Shown piece after piece: positions 1 through 11,693 of a stretch of DNA of 64,000 nt (its first letter is position 1; every line of letters begins with the position of its first letter). The notes beneath the pieces were generated by a model. The model ran no database searches, was not told the DNA's origin, and worked only from the letters and a program-made list of their open reading frames with translations. This stretch comes from Chionis minor. Lineage: Eukaryota; Chordata; Aves; Charadriiformes; Chionididae. The stretch lies in the NCBI GenBank assembly GCA_013398295.1, contig VZSF01017903.1:690062-754061 (forward strand), given 5' to 3'. The position numbers were made by a program, and so were the translations under genes.

Positions 1-358
1 GGTATGACAGAGTTAAGAGCTTGTAACTTCATCCTAACTTGGAAGAGAACAACTTTCGAAGTCTTCGTAGAAGACTAGAACATAACTTCTTTTCTGATTC
101 TACTTCAATTTCCTAGTTATTTGTTACTAACACTCCAGAGGGAGGGGGAAAAACTGGAACACTTTAGAATAGCTTAAAATTCATCACTGAGCACACTGCA
201 AACAAAAGCAGAGTCGTCAATCTCCCAAAGAAAAATCAAGCAGTGCAGCATCAGCAATGAGGTGCCATACAAACAATTTCATTTAAACTAATGTGGAGGA
301 ACTATCACCCTAGGTGAAGCAATGTACAGGGGAGTTAAGACAAAAGTCTACATCTCAC
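1..358 (-). other. CLASP1: CLASP1 intron (5' part)
   Basis: This is the first part of the intron after exon w18. The next exon (family sequence HSIRALALRVLREILR) is not in the window. Nothing else was recognised. Confidence 0.75.
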
Positions 359-549
359 ATCTTTGTCTCCAAGCGTTTCCAGCAGCAAGAGCAAAATGGT
401 TTTGAAATGTTCCTCCCAAACTCCGAGATTATCTTCCCTTGTGATCTTTAGCAGTTCCAGGAGAGCTCCTTTTCGCTCTTCCACCCGCTCGTTGTGGTTG
501 GAGAGCTCTTTCAGAAGATCAGCCACCAAATCTGAATGGTCAATGGGTA
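359..549 (-). CDS. CLASP1: CLASP1 exon w18, start of the C-terminal CLIP-interacting TOG domain
   Basis: The 191-nt exon (194 nt if the upstream AG of the tandem acceptor is used) ends at donor AAAGAT|gtgaga. Two bases complete G|TA (Val), then come 63 codons encoding PIDHSDLVADLLKELSNHNE, RVEERKGALLELLKITREDN, LGVWEEHFKTILLLLLETLG and DKD. These are the first HEAT helices of the C-terminal CLIP-170-interacting and dimerising domain. CLASP1 wording (ALLELLKITRED, LGVWEEHF) differs from CLASP2 (ALYELMKLTQEE, SVWDEHF), as I recall. The remaining exons of the domain are beyond position 1. Confidence 0.98.
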
Positions 550-555
550 CTTCTA
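550..555 (-). promoter_or_regulatory. NAGNAG tandem splice acceptor (TAG-AAG)
   Basis: In transcript direction the intron ends tttgtcc-tag-aag before TACCCATT. Use of the first AG adds GAA after RD (RDEVPIDH); use of the second gives RDVPIDH, the form I recall for human CLASP1. Either choice keeps the frame because the previous exon ends with one base, G. Confidence 0.85.
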
Positions 556-649
556 GGACAAATGGCAGGAAATCATTTGGGGAAATAGGAAAAAATATCA
601 AAGACGCCAAGATTACTAACCCTCTACAGAACAACGTGCACATAACAAA

Positions 650-673
650 GCCCACCCCCCCCACCCCCCCCCG
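650..673 (-). other. G-rich tract with quadruplex potential (transcript sense)
   Basis: The plus strand shows three long C runs separated by single A residues, plus a further ccgcc. The transcript therefore carries at least four G runs with one-base loops, roughly 100-120 nt upstream of the acceptor of exon w18. Confidence 0.75.
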
Positions 674-1333
674 CCAAAATGCATCAAGTCCCAGGAGGCC
701 CCAGTCAAGCAGGCAAGCAAATCCATCTAGCCCACAATTTCACCTGAGTTCATAACATAGCTCATGACTCTGCAACGTGGCTTCTAACGAATCAGGAAGA
801 GATGACAATTGGATTTCATCCAGTTCCATTTACTGCTACAAGATGAGAACTGCCACTTTTTCCCCAGACACACACACACCCCCAAAACCAGCGATCACAT
901 GTATGACCTTTAGATCAAAGTACAGTGACTCATCAATGTACTGCAAAAGAATAAAGCCAAGGTGCAGCATCACTTAAACGAAGTGAAATGCTCCGTAACA
1001 ACGAGCTATTGAGTGAGATGTTTCAGTCATAAAGAGTGGAAGGGCCCCAAAATAGAGTTCCCACAGATGCATTTAGATGCTTAAGAGACTAGTTGGAGGG
1101 AAACTCTAGGCAAACAAAAATTAAAACTGCAGTATAACATTTTCTCAATAGCCGCAGATCAGGTTCTGCGGGCACATGAGAATGCAGAATACTTTCATAT
1201 CGAGCCTCAACTCTGCTGCAAAGTAATACACAACGTATGCCTGGGCTGGCCTGTACCGAGAGCACAACCCGTACACACATACAGCAGAGCAGAGCAAGCT
1301 GCCTGCAGTTTTACAAGGTACACTGATACAAAC

Positions 1334-1580
1334 CGTCCCGAAGCTGATCCATGTCATCATCGAACACTGCTTCCTTCAGGGCAGTCTTATCGTAAGTGTT
1401 AATTGTGTCGACATAAGGATAGGGGTTATATTCTCGAGCACGTGGCCCTGAAAAGGCACGGGGAGGCTGGGTGTTGAGTAGGGAGGTTTTGTTATCTAGA
1501 GCCATCCTTCCGCCTTCCACAATGTCACTGCTTCCACGGACGTCGCTGCTAGGCACAGCGAGGCCACCATCTCGGGATAC
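1334..1580 (-). CDS. CLASP1: CLASP1 exon w17, variable linker
   Basis: The 247-nt exon runs from acceptor tcccccag to donor GACG|gtttgt, phase 0 in and 1 nt out, 82 codons. It opens with VSRDGGLAVPSSDVRGSSDI (divergent, low-complexity), followed by EGGRMALDNKTSLLNTQPPR, AFSGPRAREYNPYPYVDTIN and TYDKTALKEAVFDDDMDQLR D. ALDNKTSLLNTQPPRAF and YNPYPY are CLASP1-specific compared with the CLASP2 wording I recall. The donor (G|gtttgt) departs from consensus at positions +3 to +6, so it is comparatively weak. Confidence 0.97.
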
Positions 1581-2664
1581 CTGGGGGACCAAACACACAG
1601 ATAGTACATGAGACTACTCAAATTCTGGAAGCTGTAGCTTTTTTGGAGTTTATCCACCAATATGAAGATGCACAGAACCTTTTAGATGTACGTCGTGCTT
1701 GAGTAAAGCTTAAGATTACCACCTCTTTCCCTTACATAACTACAACTGTTACAAAAATATCTCATGATCACAGGGCAAAAACCTGCACTAACATTCCTAA
1801 CTCTAAGTTAATATTGCAAAAACTGCACAAGCTGGCAGAGGTCATAAGCTCTGGAACAGGACCAATATGCCAAGAAAGGAAAAGGAAGCAAAAGCAACAT
1901 CCTCCTCAAGAAACGTCACAACTTACTGATGATAAAGAGGGAACTGGGTGATGCTTTACAACCTAATGCGGAATGAACAGTAGAAGGGTCTCGAAGAAAA
2001 ATCTCGGACCGAGAATTTTTAGCTTTGAAGGCTACCTTAATCTACTAAACTAAACTTGTTTGTCCAGTTTGGAAGCAAAACTGTCACCCAGAATTATCTC
2101 AAGTTGGAAGGGACCCGTAAGGATCATCGTCCAAGATTCCTGTAAATTTTGAAGTCTATGTATTTAATTAAAACCAACGGCATCTCACACGGTAGATAGT
2201 TCTGCAACAATTCATGCGGCATAAGGTACCACACGAGTTGTGCCTCCAAAAGCGATTACGGGTCCTTCCCATATAGGAAGCAATAAGCCTGTGAGGGAAA
2301 CCACCCATGCATTTTAAGAACTAACAATTCCCATTACAGACCTGACTACACACACTCCATGAAAAAGCCATCCCTGAGCCATGCTGAGCCTGAGGAATAC
2401 CAGCACGTTTCCTTCGTGCTTGAGACCCCCTCAGAAACCCAGTGAGCACATTTCACAGGTGGCTGGAGTTCAAAGGGAGCTAGGGACTACATTAGTGGGA
2501 CACCACAACTTGGTTATAAGAAGTTTGCAACCAATAAGCCGAAGACATTTGCAAGAATACAGCAGGAATAACCAGCTTTTGTACATTAGCAATCCAAAGC
2601 CAGGTTTGAACAGGATGTCTTAAAATTTCACCCATCCGGCAATATTAATCAACTGAATACTTAC
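1581..2664 (-). other. CLASP1: CLASP1 intron, 1.1 kb
   Basis: It contains a CR1 3'-end scrap (about 2085-2150). Nothing else was recognised. Confidence 0.75.
2085..2150 (-). mobile_element. CR1 3'-end fragment
   Basis: The plus strand reads cagaattatctcaagttgga, then agggacccgtaaggatcatc. This resembles the reverse complement of a CR1 3' terminus (gatccttatgggtcccttcc, then the octamer zone). It is therefore inserted in the same orientation as CLASP1 transcription. Both the octamers and the body are degraded, implying an old copy. Confidence 0.7.
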
Positions 2665-2815
2665 AATGTCACAGTCTTTCTTTCCATCACGTTTGATTGG
2701 CTCATTCAGGTCCTCTTGACTACGGAAACTAAATTTTTCAATCGCTTCTGTGACTCCACGAAGAGAGCTGTAGATTTCATCAGAATTTAGGTTCTCCGTG
2801 TCATAATCCAGCATA
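2665..2815 (-). CDS. CLASP1: CLASP1 exon w16, linker to the C-terminal TOG domain
   Basis: The 151-nt exon runs from acceptor gtctttag to donor GACATT|gtaagt. One base (T) completes AG|T (Ser), then come 50 codons encoding MLDYDTENLNSDEIYSSLRG, VTEAIEKFSFRSQEDLNEPI and KRDGKKDCDI. The LDYDTENLNS...IYSSLRGVTEAI segment is shared by the two CLASPs; ENLNS, AIEKFSF and KKDCDI are CLASP1-like, where CLASP2 as I recall has ENMNS and AIQNFSF. Confidence 0.98.
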
Positions 2816-5800
2816 CTAAAGACCAAACGTATATGAAATGTTACATATGAAATTGGAATCAGCTTTTGACTGTTAACAAAACAATGCCAAGTCGCAGACA
2901 GATGATTTGGTGTACCCTTTCTAACAGTGACTTGGAACAAAACACGGATGGAACTAAAGCAGACTTTGGGTCTGAGTCTCCCCTCAAACAGGGCTAAATC
3001 TAGGAGGAGCTCCACTGAAATCAGTGGCGTTACATTGCTGTAAGTGAGGGGAAATCAAGTCCACTGTTTGTTACGTTCCATAGCAGTGAGCGTGCTAGCT
3101 TCTGTAAACTATAAGACTTATGCCCAGCATGGTAAAGGTGATATTTAAAAAGGGAAATAAATAAAAACAGTCACCATGAGAACTCAAAAGGGTTGTGACT
3201 GCTGGTGGAAATGAAATCAATGAAATTTAAGTTTCGTAACATATCAAATATATTCTATTAATGGATTCAAAGTATGACAGATTTAAACAGAAAGGAAAAT
3301 GTATCTTGACATAAACCTTAGTCTAATATGTCTCATTCTCATTTAGAGAGTAGTAAAACCAAAACCACTTACACGATGCTCTGATAAAAGATGCATTTCA
3401 GTATTGAGCTTAAGTTTGGGAATTCTCTCACTCAAATTTGATGTTTTCTTGCAGTCTGCCTGTTCCTCAAATTCCTCAGCAGCATAAAGCCACACAAGTG
3501 TGAGGATTCCTTGAGGAGTAATACAAAATTAACTTCCATGAAAAAATACCTGGCATGCAAGGGCAGACGAAACAAAAAGATGTGGCTAAGAAGAGAAGCT
3601 CCTACAAGCTTGGAGAAAATTAAAAGGCATTATTGGCAGGGCTTTGCTCTATCTAGGAGAAGTTGAGTTTGCACGACAATCAGTTTTCCAAGAGAGATTT
3701 AATGAAGAGACCTAGTAACAGAGAACAATTTCTCTGGTGAAGTCTCGGATCTTAGCAGAGCCAGAAGCAAATAAACCAAAAGAATCTGAGACATTTACAT
3801 GAAGTTGTTTGTCAACAAATGGCAAGAAGTGGCTCCCTGCAGGGGTGAACTACAATTTTTTAACAGTTGGGGAAGGATGACAGGATGGGCTTGGATGAGG
3901 ATGGCTGAACGTAGAACTCTTTCTTTTCCACAAAAGAAAGATTCCCTGTGAGGTGGGTGGGAAAACAAATAAAAAACATAAAATCCCTTCTGAATCCTGG
4001 CTATACAGCTATTATTTTCAATAGAACTAGAAGTAGGATGTTAAATCTCTAGAATTGCTAGTTTGTTTGGGGGTTTTTTTGAAGAAACTCACAAACTTCA
4101 GACAGAAGATAAGACTGGCGCTGCCTGATTCCTTCAGGATTAAGGCACTGAAAATAGCCATAATCCCTGGCTCCCAAGCAACAGGCACAGAAGCATCAGC
4201 ACCGTGTATTCTGGCAAAGAAACCAAAGAACAACTCCCCAAGTTTAAACAGTGTCCATCTGGCCAAGAAGAAAGAGAAACCACTTAAAGGACAGACCAAG
4301 ACCAGGAAACAAAAGCTGTTTATAAGCCTACAGAAGTATTTAGGGCTTTTAAGCAGCTGAATGACACTAAGACATTGTGATGGCTTTGCAGACAAAAGTG
4401 AAAGCAGTTCTTAGATTCTTTGTAAGTATTAGGCAGGGATAGGACAACTTCTGTTTCATATGATCTTGAAAACTATTAATTTTGAGCTCAAGCACATTTA
4501 CCTCATAGATCTTAAAGGGTTCTTCATGTAATATTTAATTGAACAATGAAACCAACATTCAGGAAGGTGTACATGTGACTGTACCCATGTACCCACACCA
4601 AGAGATGACAAGACTTACCAAAGGTCACACAAAAAGAGAAATAATCACAATCATACATACACTAAATCTCCTGATAAAATTATCACTTCTTTACTCAGGA
4701 GTGAGTTTTGCCCTATGCTGCTACCAAAGACCAGACCAAAATGCAGACTCTACAATGCTAAAGGACTAAGGCAATTTCTCAACTAAGAGCCACTGATCTG
4801 ACGCATTTTTCAAAGCACAAAGCCACATTTTAATAAAAGTCTACAGAATCCAGCGATTTCATATGTCAAGAGTAAGCCTGTATAGGAGATCACACTATGG
4901 CTGTGTTCTACATGAACAAAAACTCTACATATGAACACACCCGTCTATTGACAGTATGTGTGCTGGAATACTTCACAGACAACATGATGGGGGAATAAAA
5001 AAATAAAATGGAACTACACCCACCTTTCAGGAAAAAAAAAAGGAAAAAAGTATGACTCATGCAGAAAACTAGAGGAAAGTCACAGGATGAATAAGAAGTG
5101 AGTAGAGATCAACAGCGTTCAGGGATGTCACAACATTATTTTCCATCTTCTGCTGCACTAAATCAATGCAGCTGTCTACAAGTTTATCAAGATACAATTT
5201 GGCAGTTTTCCAGTCTGATGTGAAATACATTTTATTTCTGTAAACTATTATTCAGTTTCCTATCCAAAGTACGTGTAAGTAATCAACAGTTTAGCATCCT
5301 CAAGCAGTACACAGTAGCCCACTTCCTTGCACTTTCAGGCTCTGGCCTGGAATATATATATCAAATGATTCCAAAACTTGGTGTCAGCAAATGAAAGGGG
5401 GAGAAAATTCTCAACTAGTTTAACTCCAAAAATCAAAATGGATCTCTTCCACAGATATCTTGGTGTCCTAGAATCGTCAGAAGTGACTTAAAGTTTTAAT
5501 TCTGCAGGTATTCACCTAGGTACAGACCACGGGATTCTATTCTCTCTCTCAGATCACATCACAGCATCCCAGATTTTGAGCCCTCAAAGAACAATGTTTT
5601 CTTTTCTTTCAACAGTTTTTCATTAGGAACTTCTTGCTTCAAGGAAAGACTGTACATAGTCCTTCCTCAGGTAATAGGTATAGATAAGTCATGACAAACC
5701 ACATCTACGGAAAGCCTGTTGTCAGGGTATAAACTTAAAATCCAAGACATTTAGCATAGAGGTCTGACACATTAAATTTGTATTCAAAAGTTTTTTTTTC

Positions 5801-6477
5801 TTTACTAAAGCCAGTATACAGCTTTAGTCCAGTATATTGATTAAAGGTCTGTGCGCAGATTGGAACAAAATGGGCACAGGAGGAGGAAGAGACGTCAAAA
5901 TTAGCAATCAATAACCTCTAAATCTTGTGGGTAAGGACAATTTTAATTTCAATACTATAAGTTTCCGAGATGTTCCACAATCACACTGTGCAGGCAGCTG
6001 GTAAAATCATATATGCAAGCGTCATCCTCATTGTCCCATGGATATTCACTACCGCAGATGTGGAATCACTGCCGAGCTGTGTTTGCCTGTAGGAAAGCAC
6101 TCGGGTGCCGCTTGCACAGCGTAGCCCAGTTGAAAGACCTCACCCGTGCTGTCATAACACAACCAGGGCCTGCCGAAAGTGCTCAGCAACTGCGTTCTGC
6201 ATTGGGAACCAACTGTGAAACCTACACCCATTCAGAAACCTGGCAGGGAGGAAGAGTCTGGAAAAATCCACCTTTTCCCTGCCCCACGCATCTTCCTCAA
6301 GCAGTGAGCAAGTGGCTGCCTGCCACCTCCACTCTCCGAAAACTTTCATCATCTCTTTTCCTTTTCCAGCCAAAGCCTCTGCATGTCATTTCCCACGTTT
6401 GAACAAATCCACACAGTGTGAGAGGTAAATAATACTGTGACACCTCAGACAAGTTGATTTAACAGGTAGCTTGTTAC
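2816..6477 (-). other. CLASP1: CLASP1 intron, 3.7 kb
   Basis: No exon or interspersed repeat was recognised. There is an A run near 5030-5040. Overlapping open frames at about 4027-4395 on both strands are treated as chance. Confidence 0.72.
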
Positions 6478-6594
6478 CTGGGAGAGTAAGAGCGTCTGAA
6501 AGTCTTGTGGGAAGGAGCAGTGGGGATGGAGTTAGGCTGAGAAAGGGGAGGTGGGTGCTTCGACAGCCCGTCTGCACTCCAACCCCAGAACCGA
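6478..6594 (-). CDS. CLASP1: CLASP1 exon w15, 117-nt cassette exon (39 residues)
   Basis: The 117-nt exon runs from acceptor atcgcggcag to donor CCCAG|gtaaca. It enters with 1 nt (AG|T = Ser), has 38 codons and leaves with 2 nt (AG), so it is frame-neutral between w14 and w16. It encodes RFWGWSADGLSKHPPPLSQP, then NSIPTAPSHKTFRRSYSP. A human CLASP1 isoform carries RLWGWSADGLAKHPPPFSQP at this junction, as I recall, which makes the assignment firm. It adds an aromatic, Pro-rich and then basic segment to the linker between TOG3 and the C-terminal TOG domain. It is probably an alternatively spliced cassette. Confidence 0.95.
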
Positions 6595-6605
6595 CTGCCG
6601 CGATC

Positions 6606-6660
6606 AGAGGAGAAACGAAAGAGAGAAAAAACAGAGAAAGGAGAGGGAGAAAAAAAAGAA
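6606..6660 (-). promoter_or_regulatory. Extended polypyrimidine tract of cassette exon w15
   Basis: In transcript direction, about 55 nt of nearly pure C and T, with TCTCTC and CTTTCT words, end about 11 nt before the cag acceptor at 6595-6597. Long tracts of this composition are typical binding platforms for PTBP1/PTBP2, repressors of many neural cassette exons. The binding itself is inferred. Confidence 0.7.
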
Positions 6661-7340
6661 ACTATAATCTGAGTGGTTTAGTGCTGTCATGCTGCCTTGG
6701 AGAGAGAAAAAAATTAATAGAAACAAAATTAAACAAGAATACTCCATTGAGCCCCGTAAGTCATTGGTCTGGCCTTTATTATTAATTTCCACTTTTATTC
6801 CTAACATAATGATATGCTTCACAGAAAAATAGTCCCTGCTTGTACTAACCAGTAAATTTTACAAATGTATATAGCCTCTATAAACAACTCTTAAAATGCT
6901 TTAAGTGAACAATCAATCCCTGATCACGCATCTGTATTCAAACTCTAAGCAGGTATTTGTGAGCAACAGGATTTCCCTGGAAGAAAGGAAAGTTGGAGTT
7001 GAATTATTTTTTTTTAATCAGACACCCAAACGTAGCTTGTCAAGTTTGGTTCCTGGTGCCTCTACAAAAGCCTGCAATCAGGACCTACACAATCAGCAAA
7101 CCTTTGCAGGGCTTAAGATCTGATCCTATTTCACCAGATTCAATCTAATCCCAAACATCCAAGACGTGAAAGTCAGTCTAGAGTGTAAATGCATCAGGTA
7201 AATTGGGGACTTGGCCCGGGTGTCAGCAGACAAACCCATAAAGACTGGATGAAACCAGCCTCTAAGTCGATTCAGATCTCTCATCAAACTTCCACAAGCT
7301 CCTTCTGGTTACTGTTTGATCCTGTGCCTTTGGGTCAAGG

Positions 7341-7442
7341 TATGCCTCCCTGTGCCAACCTGTCTATCCAACCAAGGGATACCAACCAAGGGATCCCTCC
7401 CTGTGCCAATCTGTCTAACCTTTGTGGCACACAGATTTTCAA
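7341..7442. repeat. Imperfect tandem duplication, about 2 x 51 bp
   Basis: The word cctccctgtgccaa recurs with a 51-bp offset (7345 and 7396), followed by ctgtctat and ctgtctaa. Between them, ccaaccaagggat occurs twice in direct succession, so a short internal repeat is nested in the larger one. It is intronic. Confidence 0.85.
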
Positions 7443-10400
7443 AATTATCTTCTAAATGAGAATATATATGCCTGAGCCTGTGGATTATTCAGGCCACTGC
7501 TTTGTTTCTATTAAGTACACTGTCTTGGAAAGTCACATTTGTGTATCCGCAAGTGAAAGATATTGCGAGATCAGATGCGGCAAACAAGTCAAGAATTGCT
7601 CCAGCCCGAACAGCAGCAAAGCCAGTTGAAGATTCCTCTGAAGAGTGGTGTCAAGAAATTCACTCATTAACGAGCAATCAGAACCCAGAGCTATTACATG
7701 CAACTCTTATGGAAACACACTGGACACCCAGACTACTGATCAGAAGTCTCACAGCTCAGGTCTCACCTACCTGCAAAGGGGCCACCAAACAACGCAGGCT
7801 TGTCCTTATTGTATAAGGTGGGTGGACTTTTTTAATTCTTTCTCCATGCCCTACCTTGCTCAAATTAATAATGAAACTGTCACATTTTATTTTTAATGGT
7901 ATTTTTCTCTTGTCAGTGGCAAAACAAGCACATAAACTTACATAGCCAAATAAAATTGTTAGCCTTTTATTTTGATGCATTTCCTCTAGAGAGCTTTGAA
8001 GACTGATTTGGGTTTTTTTTGGTAATTGGAACTACACGCAGGTTTCTAGGCTACTAATCACGGCAGAAACAGTAGGGCAAATCTATTCATTTGATACTCC
8101 TTCAAATATTCCTACAGAATTCTAGGTGAAAATTCACAATCTGAATGTAACAGCTGTGTTTACAGAAGCTCATTTGCCATTCAGAATGGTATTCTTTCAT
8201 TGGATGACTTCCCAACTTAGTATTTTCCTTTTTGTCATGTGACACTATTTACTAAATGTCAGAAAATTTTCTCTGTCCAACACAAACTCAAGCTGTTCAT
8301 CTGAGCATTGCCCAGGAACTATTCTTTCCTGTTAGTCTGGGGTGTTTTTTTCCTATTATTTTCAGTCTTCCCAAGTGCCCTCTCTTGCTTTCCATAACTC
8401 CTGTCCCCAAAAACTAAATCTCTCAAGACAAAAAAAGGCAGGAGCACACATAGAAGTAACTCACAGATGCAGTGGGCATGTTCTAATGATCATGAAGCAG
8501 AACTGGATGGAGCAAATGAAAGCAGGAGAAAGACTCTGCCCAAGGCCCTGAAAGCATGTTACCCTTCTCAAGACCCTAACATCAAGGGATAGTGAAGCAG
8601 ATGTTATCATCTGGATAGGCAAATCAGCTGTTTGCAAAGTCCAGTTCAACCAAAACATTCAAATATCTCTTCAGAGGCTCACTTACACATACACACAAAT
8701 ATATACACCAAAAAAAATTAAAAATCAGTCATCTGAAATTCAGTTGTGATGTCAATAATATGGGAGGAGTAATGTGACCTAAGGGCCATAGCCTACATAC
8801 ATTCTATAGAAAGTCCGTATCAACGAAGCCTTGATGATTGATATTGAGGGTACTATCCACAAACCATCAGTAATATAGGAGAGTAGCTACGCGTATCAGC
8901 ATTTTCATATTCCTACAGGAACCTAACTATCCTTTCTACACGTTTCCCAGCCCCAAAGACATATACATCTCTAGATAAGACTCCTCCAATCTGTGCGTCA
9001 AGACAAAATTCAAAGGAAAGTACAATCTTCAAAACAAAAGCTGGCATTAAGAACCGGAGATAATCCTTCAGCTGACTGCACTCGGCCTGCCTGTACAAGA
9101 CGTAGGCATGGACAAGGTAAGCAGGGCTCGCACACGGACACCCAGGAAGCAATGGGCACACACAACTTCAGTACAACCCTTGGGCAACGGGTCCCATAAA
9201 AACATAAAGCCAAGCCTAGTTTCAGAGGAGAGCTACACAGAGAAACTGTGGTAATCTCTATCCTTTTACACTGCTATCAGAATGACTCGTGTCTCCTCAT
9301 TTTCTAAGGTCATAGAGAGTAAGGTGACATTTTACACCACTGATGAATAGCAAATGACAAGCGTTTGTAATGGAAACATGACACAGAAGCATCTATACCA
9401 AGAATGGCAATACTGCAGTGTACCCTACTTCCCGTAATCTGTTGGCACATCTTCCAAAGCCTTTTTTCTGAACGGAGGACGACCACGTGTATGGTCCAAC
9501 CGTGCTACACAAGACATTTTTTCAAGAAGGATGCAGTCCAGCAGAGCGTCAGAAGTTACCGCCGCTGGTTTGCAGTACTTGCGCTGCCTTTTCTCTAAGC
9601 GGTAAAAATCTGCAGCTACTGTTACTGCTCAGAGTTCACTCACCAAAAGAAGCAGAACGTCTCTCCTGAATATTTCAAAGGGCTTTTACAGCATCTTCCA
9701 CCTTCACCTCTCATTGAAGAGTAACTTTTACGCATCACCCTTGAATAACTAAATCCAGCAAGTAAGCAGGACACACTTCTTAAAAAGACACCTACACTTT
9801 TGGATCAACATTTCCAAGAACTCCACAGAAAACTGAAGGAATGATTGTTTTCTAAAGGAAACTTCGGTCTTCACAACTTAATGGCAGAATGGAATTACAC
9901 ACCCTCTCTAACCAGTCCTTGAGAACATATCACATGGGGGAAAACCCTCCAGTTCCTAAACCCAAAGTACTAGAAAACACAGCAACAACAAAGCATTAAG
10001 TGTACACTGAATGCTTTAATCAATACTTTGATCTGTGCATCCTACATCAAAAGATGAGAAGAATGCAAAGACAAATTGAAAAGCAGTGAGTGAAGTAGCA
10101 AACACAGCTCTGTCCCAATGGCAAACCCCAAAAAGAACAGTAAAAAGTCATGGATTTAAAAAACAAGTGCCACATGCAAACGTGGCCAGCACAGCCACAA
10201 CGTAACCACAGGGAGACATATCTCTGTTTATAATTGCCTATGACAAAAATCAGCAGGCCAACAATGCTCAAGTTAGTTGAAAAGGAAGCAACATCGTTGG
10301 AACCATTCCCCTGAAACTCTATCCCTGAATTTCCTAATGAAACCTTTGTTGAAAAAAACCAAAACACCCTAACTCATAATAGACAACTTGACCTTGGCTT

Positions 10401-11586
10401 GCCACCTCTCAGTCTAGTTTTGAATTACCTTAGATTTAAGGGTCACAAAGATGTATTTAGATACCCAAAATTTTCTCGGGAAACCCCATGTGCTCCTCAT
10501 ACACTGCTGGAATTAGTATAACTACTCATTACAGGCTAAAAGCCTGCATTTTTCCTGACACATGGAAACTCACATGTCTAAGCACCCCTCCAGACAGGGT
10601 TTAGCAAGTCACAGCAGGGCTGATTTCCACTTAAATTACTACTATGAACTGCAGTCCTCACCCAACATGTTTCCTCCTGTCTCTTCCATGGACAAAGGGA
10701 AGTGACCTCCCATGGAGAGGGCAGGCAGACAAGAGCAGCAACTTTTAAGCTTTCCCAGCAAGAGGCAAAGCTTGTCCAGGTCCAATACTTTCCTAACACA
10801 ACCTAATACTTTCCTCCAATATTTCTATTTCCCAAAGCATACTGTTTAAATTCCTACCTCCTCTGCTTTCTTTTTTTACGGGTGAAACATGTACGCTCCT
10901 AATATCCAAGAGCCCATGTTTGCTCAAGTAAAAGGTTTTGGAGCAGACCAATACCTTTCCAGGATAGCATCTGCAGCTTCAGCAAAACACCTGGTTGCAA
11001 CAGACCTGCTGCCCGAAGGATCAGGCCACTATTGTGCTGGTGAGCAGCCAGGAGAGTGATTTGAGAGGTATTCAGCATTGAAACAGTCACCACCTCTGCT
11101 TGTTCTGCATTCTCACAAAGCATAAGAGGGGACAGGAGATTCGGTACTTCTCTCAGCACCACAAGCACTGTCCTACAGTCAGATGAATTACTGATCACAA
11201 GGGCCCACCTAAAAAATAGACACAATCCAAAACCCTTGACCTGAAAGTCATCATACACTTTGTGGTATTTGCAACCTCAACAAGACCTCATTTCTAATGC
11301 TGCCGTTTAATATTACCTTGAACCCACAAATGTAATTCTGGAGAAGGCCTGGTTATGAAAGAAAGTGAGTATTATAAGGAAAGACATTAAGATTACACAG
11401 ATAACATGAGGACTGGAACAATGAAGTCAATCACCAACGATGTTCAAACCCTGCTTCTTAGGAGCAATCTACTGTAAACTTTCGGTCTTGTTTTTGCTCT
11501 CAAAGTGAGTCACGTTCTGCAAATGCACACTCAGTGTTGAAATCCTTTAATATTTTGCAAGTGGTTTAATTAGCCTGCCACATTAC

Positions 11587-11693
11587 CTTGGAGACAGTCC
11601 ACCATGGGAACAGTTGGTAGGTGAAGTTAAGGGGCTGGTTCTGCTGCTGGAGTGCCGGGAAGGAGTCCGACCAAGGGTATTGCTGGGGGAACC
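11587..11693 (-). CDS. CLASP1: CLASP1 exon w14, Ser/Thr-rich linker after TOG3
   Basis: The 107-nt exon runs from acceptor ctgtgccag to donor CCAAG|gtaatg, phase 0 in and 2 nt out (AG). It encodes GSPSNTLGRTPSRHSSSRTS and PLTSPTNCSHGGLSP. CLASP1 shares SPLTSPTNCSHGG but CLASP2 does not, so this exon is strong evidence for the paralogue. The trailing AG takes a T from either cassette exon w15 or exon w16, giving Ser both ways. Confidence 0.97.

Larger units (their letters stand above)
550..1333 (-). other. CLASP1: CLASP1 intron, 0.8 kb
   Basis: It holds the NAGNAG acceptor (550-555), a G-rich tract in the transcript (about 650-673), and a short (CA)n run near 870-881. Confidence 0.8.
6595..11586 (-). 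other. CLASP1: CLASP1 intron, 5.0 kb, upstream of the 39-residue cassette
   Basis: It carries the polypyrimidine tract of exon w15 (6606-6660) and an imperfect 51-bp tandem duplication (7341-7442). Open frames at 7502-7816 (plus) and 10899-11258 (minus) lack recognisable domains and are treated as chance. Confidence 0.72.

Noticed and set aside
363..755. 130-codon open frame on the plus strand
   Set aside because: It is the antisense shadow of CLASP1 exon w18 extended through the poly-C tract.
6013..6402. 129-codon open frame on the plus strand
   Set aside because: No recognisable protein wording; opposite strand to the gene and next to a real minus-strand exon that explains the local conservation-like look.
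7502..7816. 104-codon open frame on the plus strand containing a KSRIAPART segment
   Set aside because: The basic stretch is superficially linker-like but is on the wrong strand and in the wrong place for CLASP1, with no matching splice sites.
10899..11258. 119-codon open frame on the minus strand
   Set aside because: It lies inside the intron before the cassette exon, matches no CLASP sequence, and has no paired splice sites I could support.
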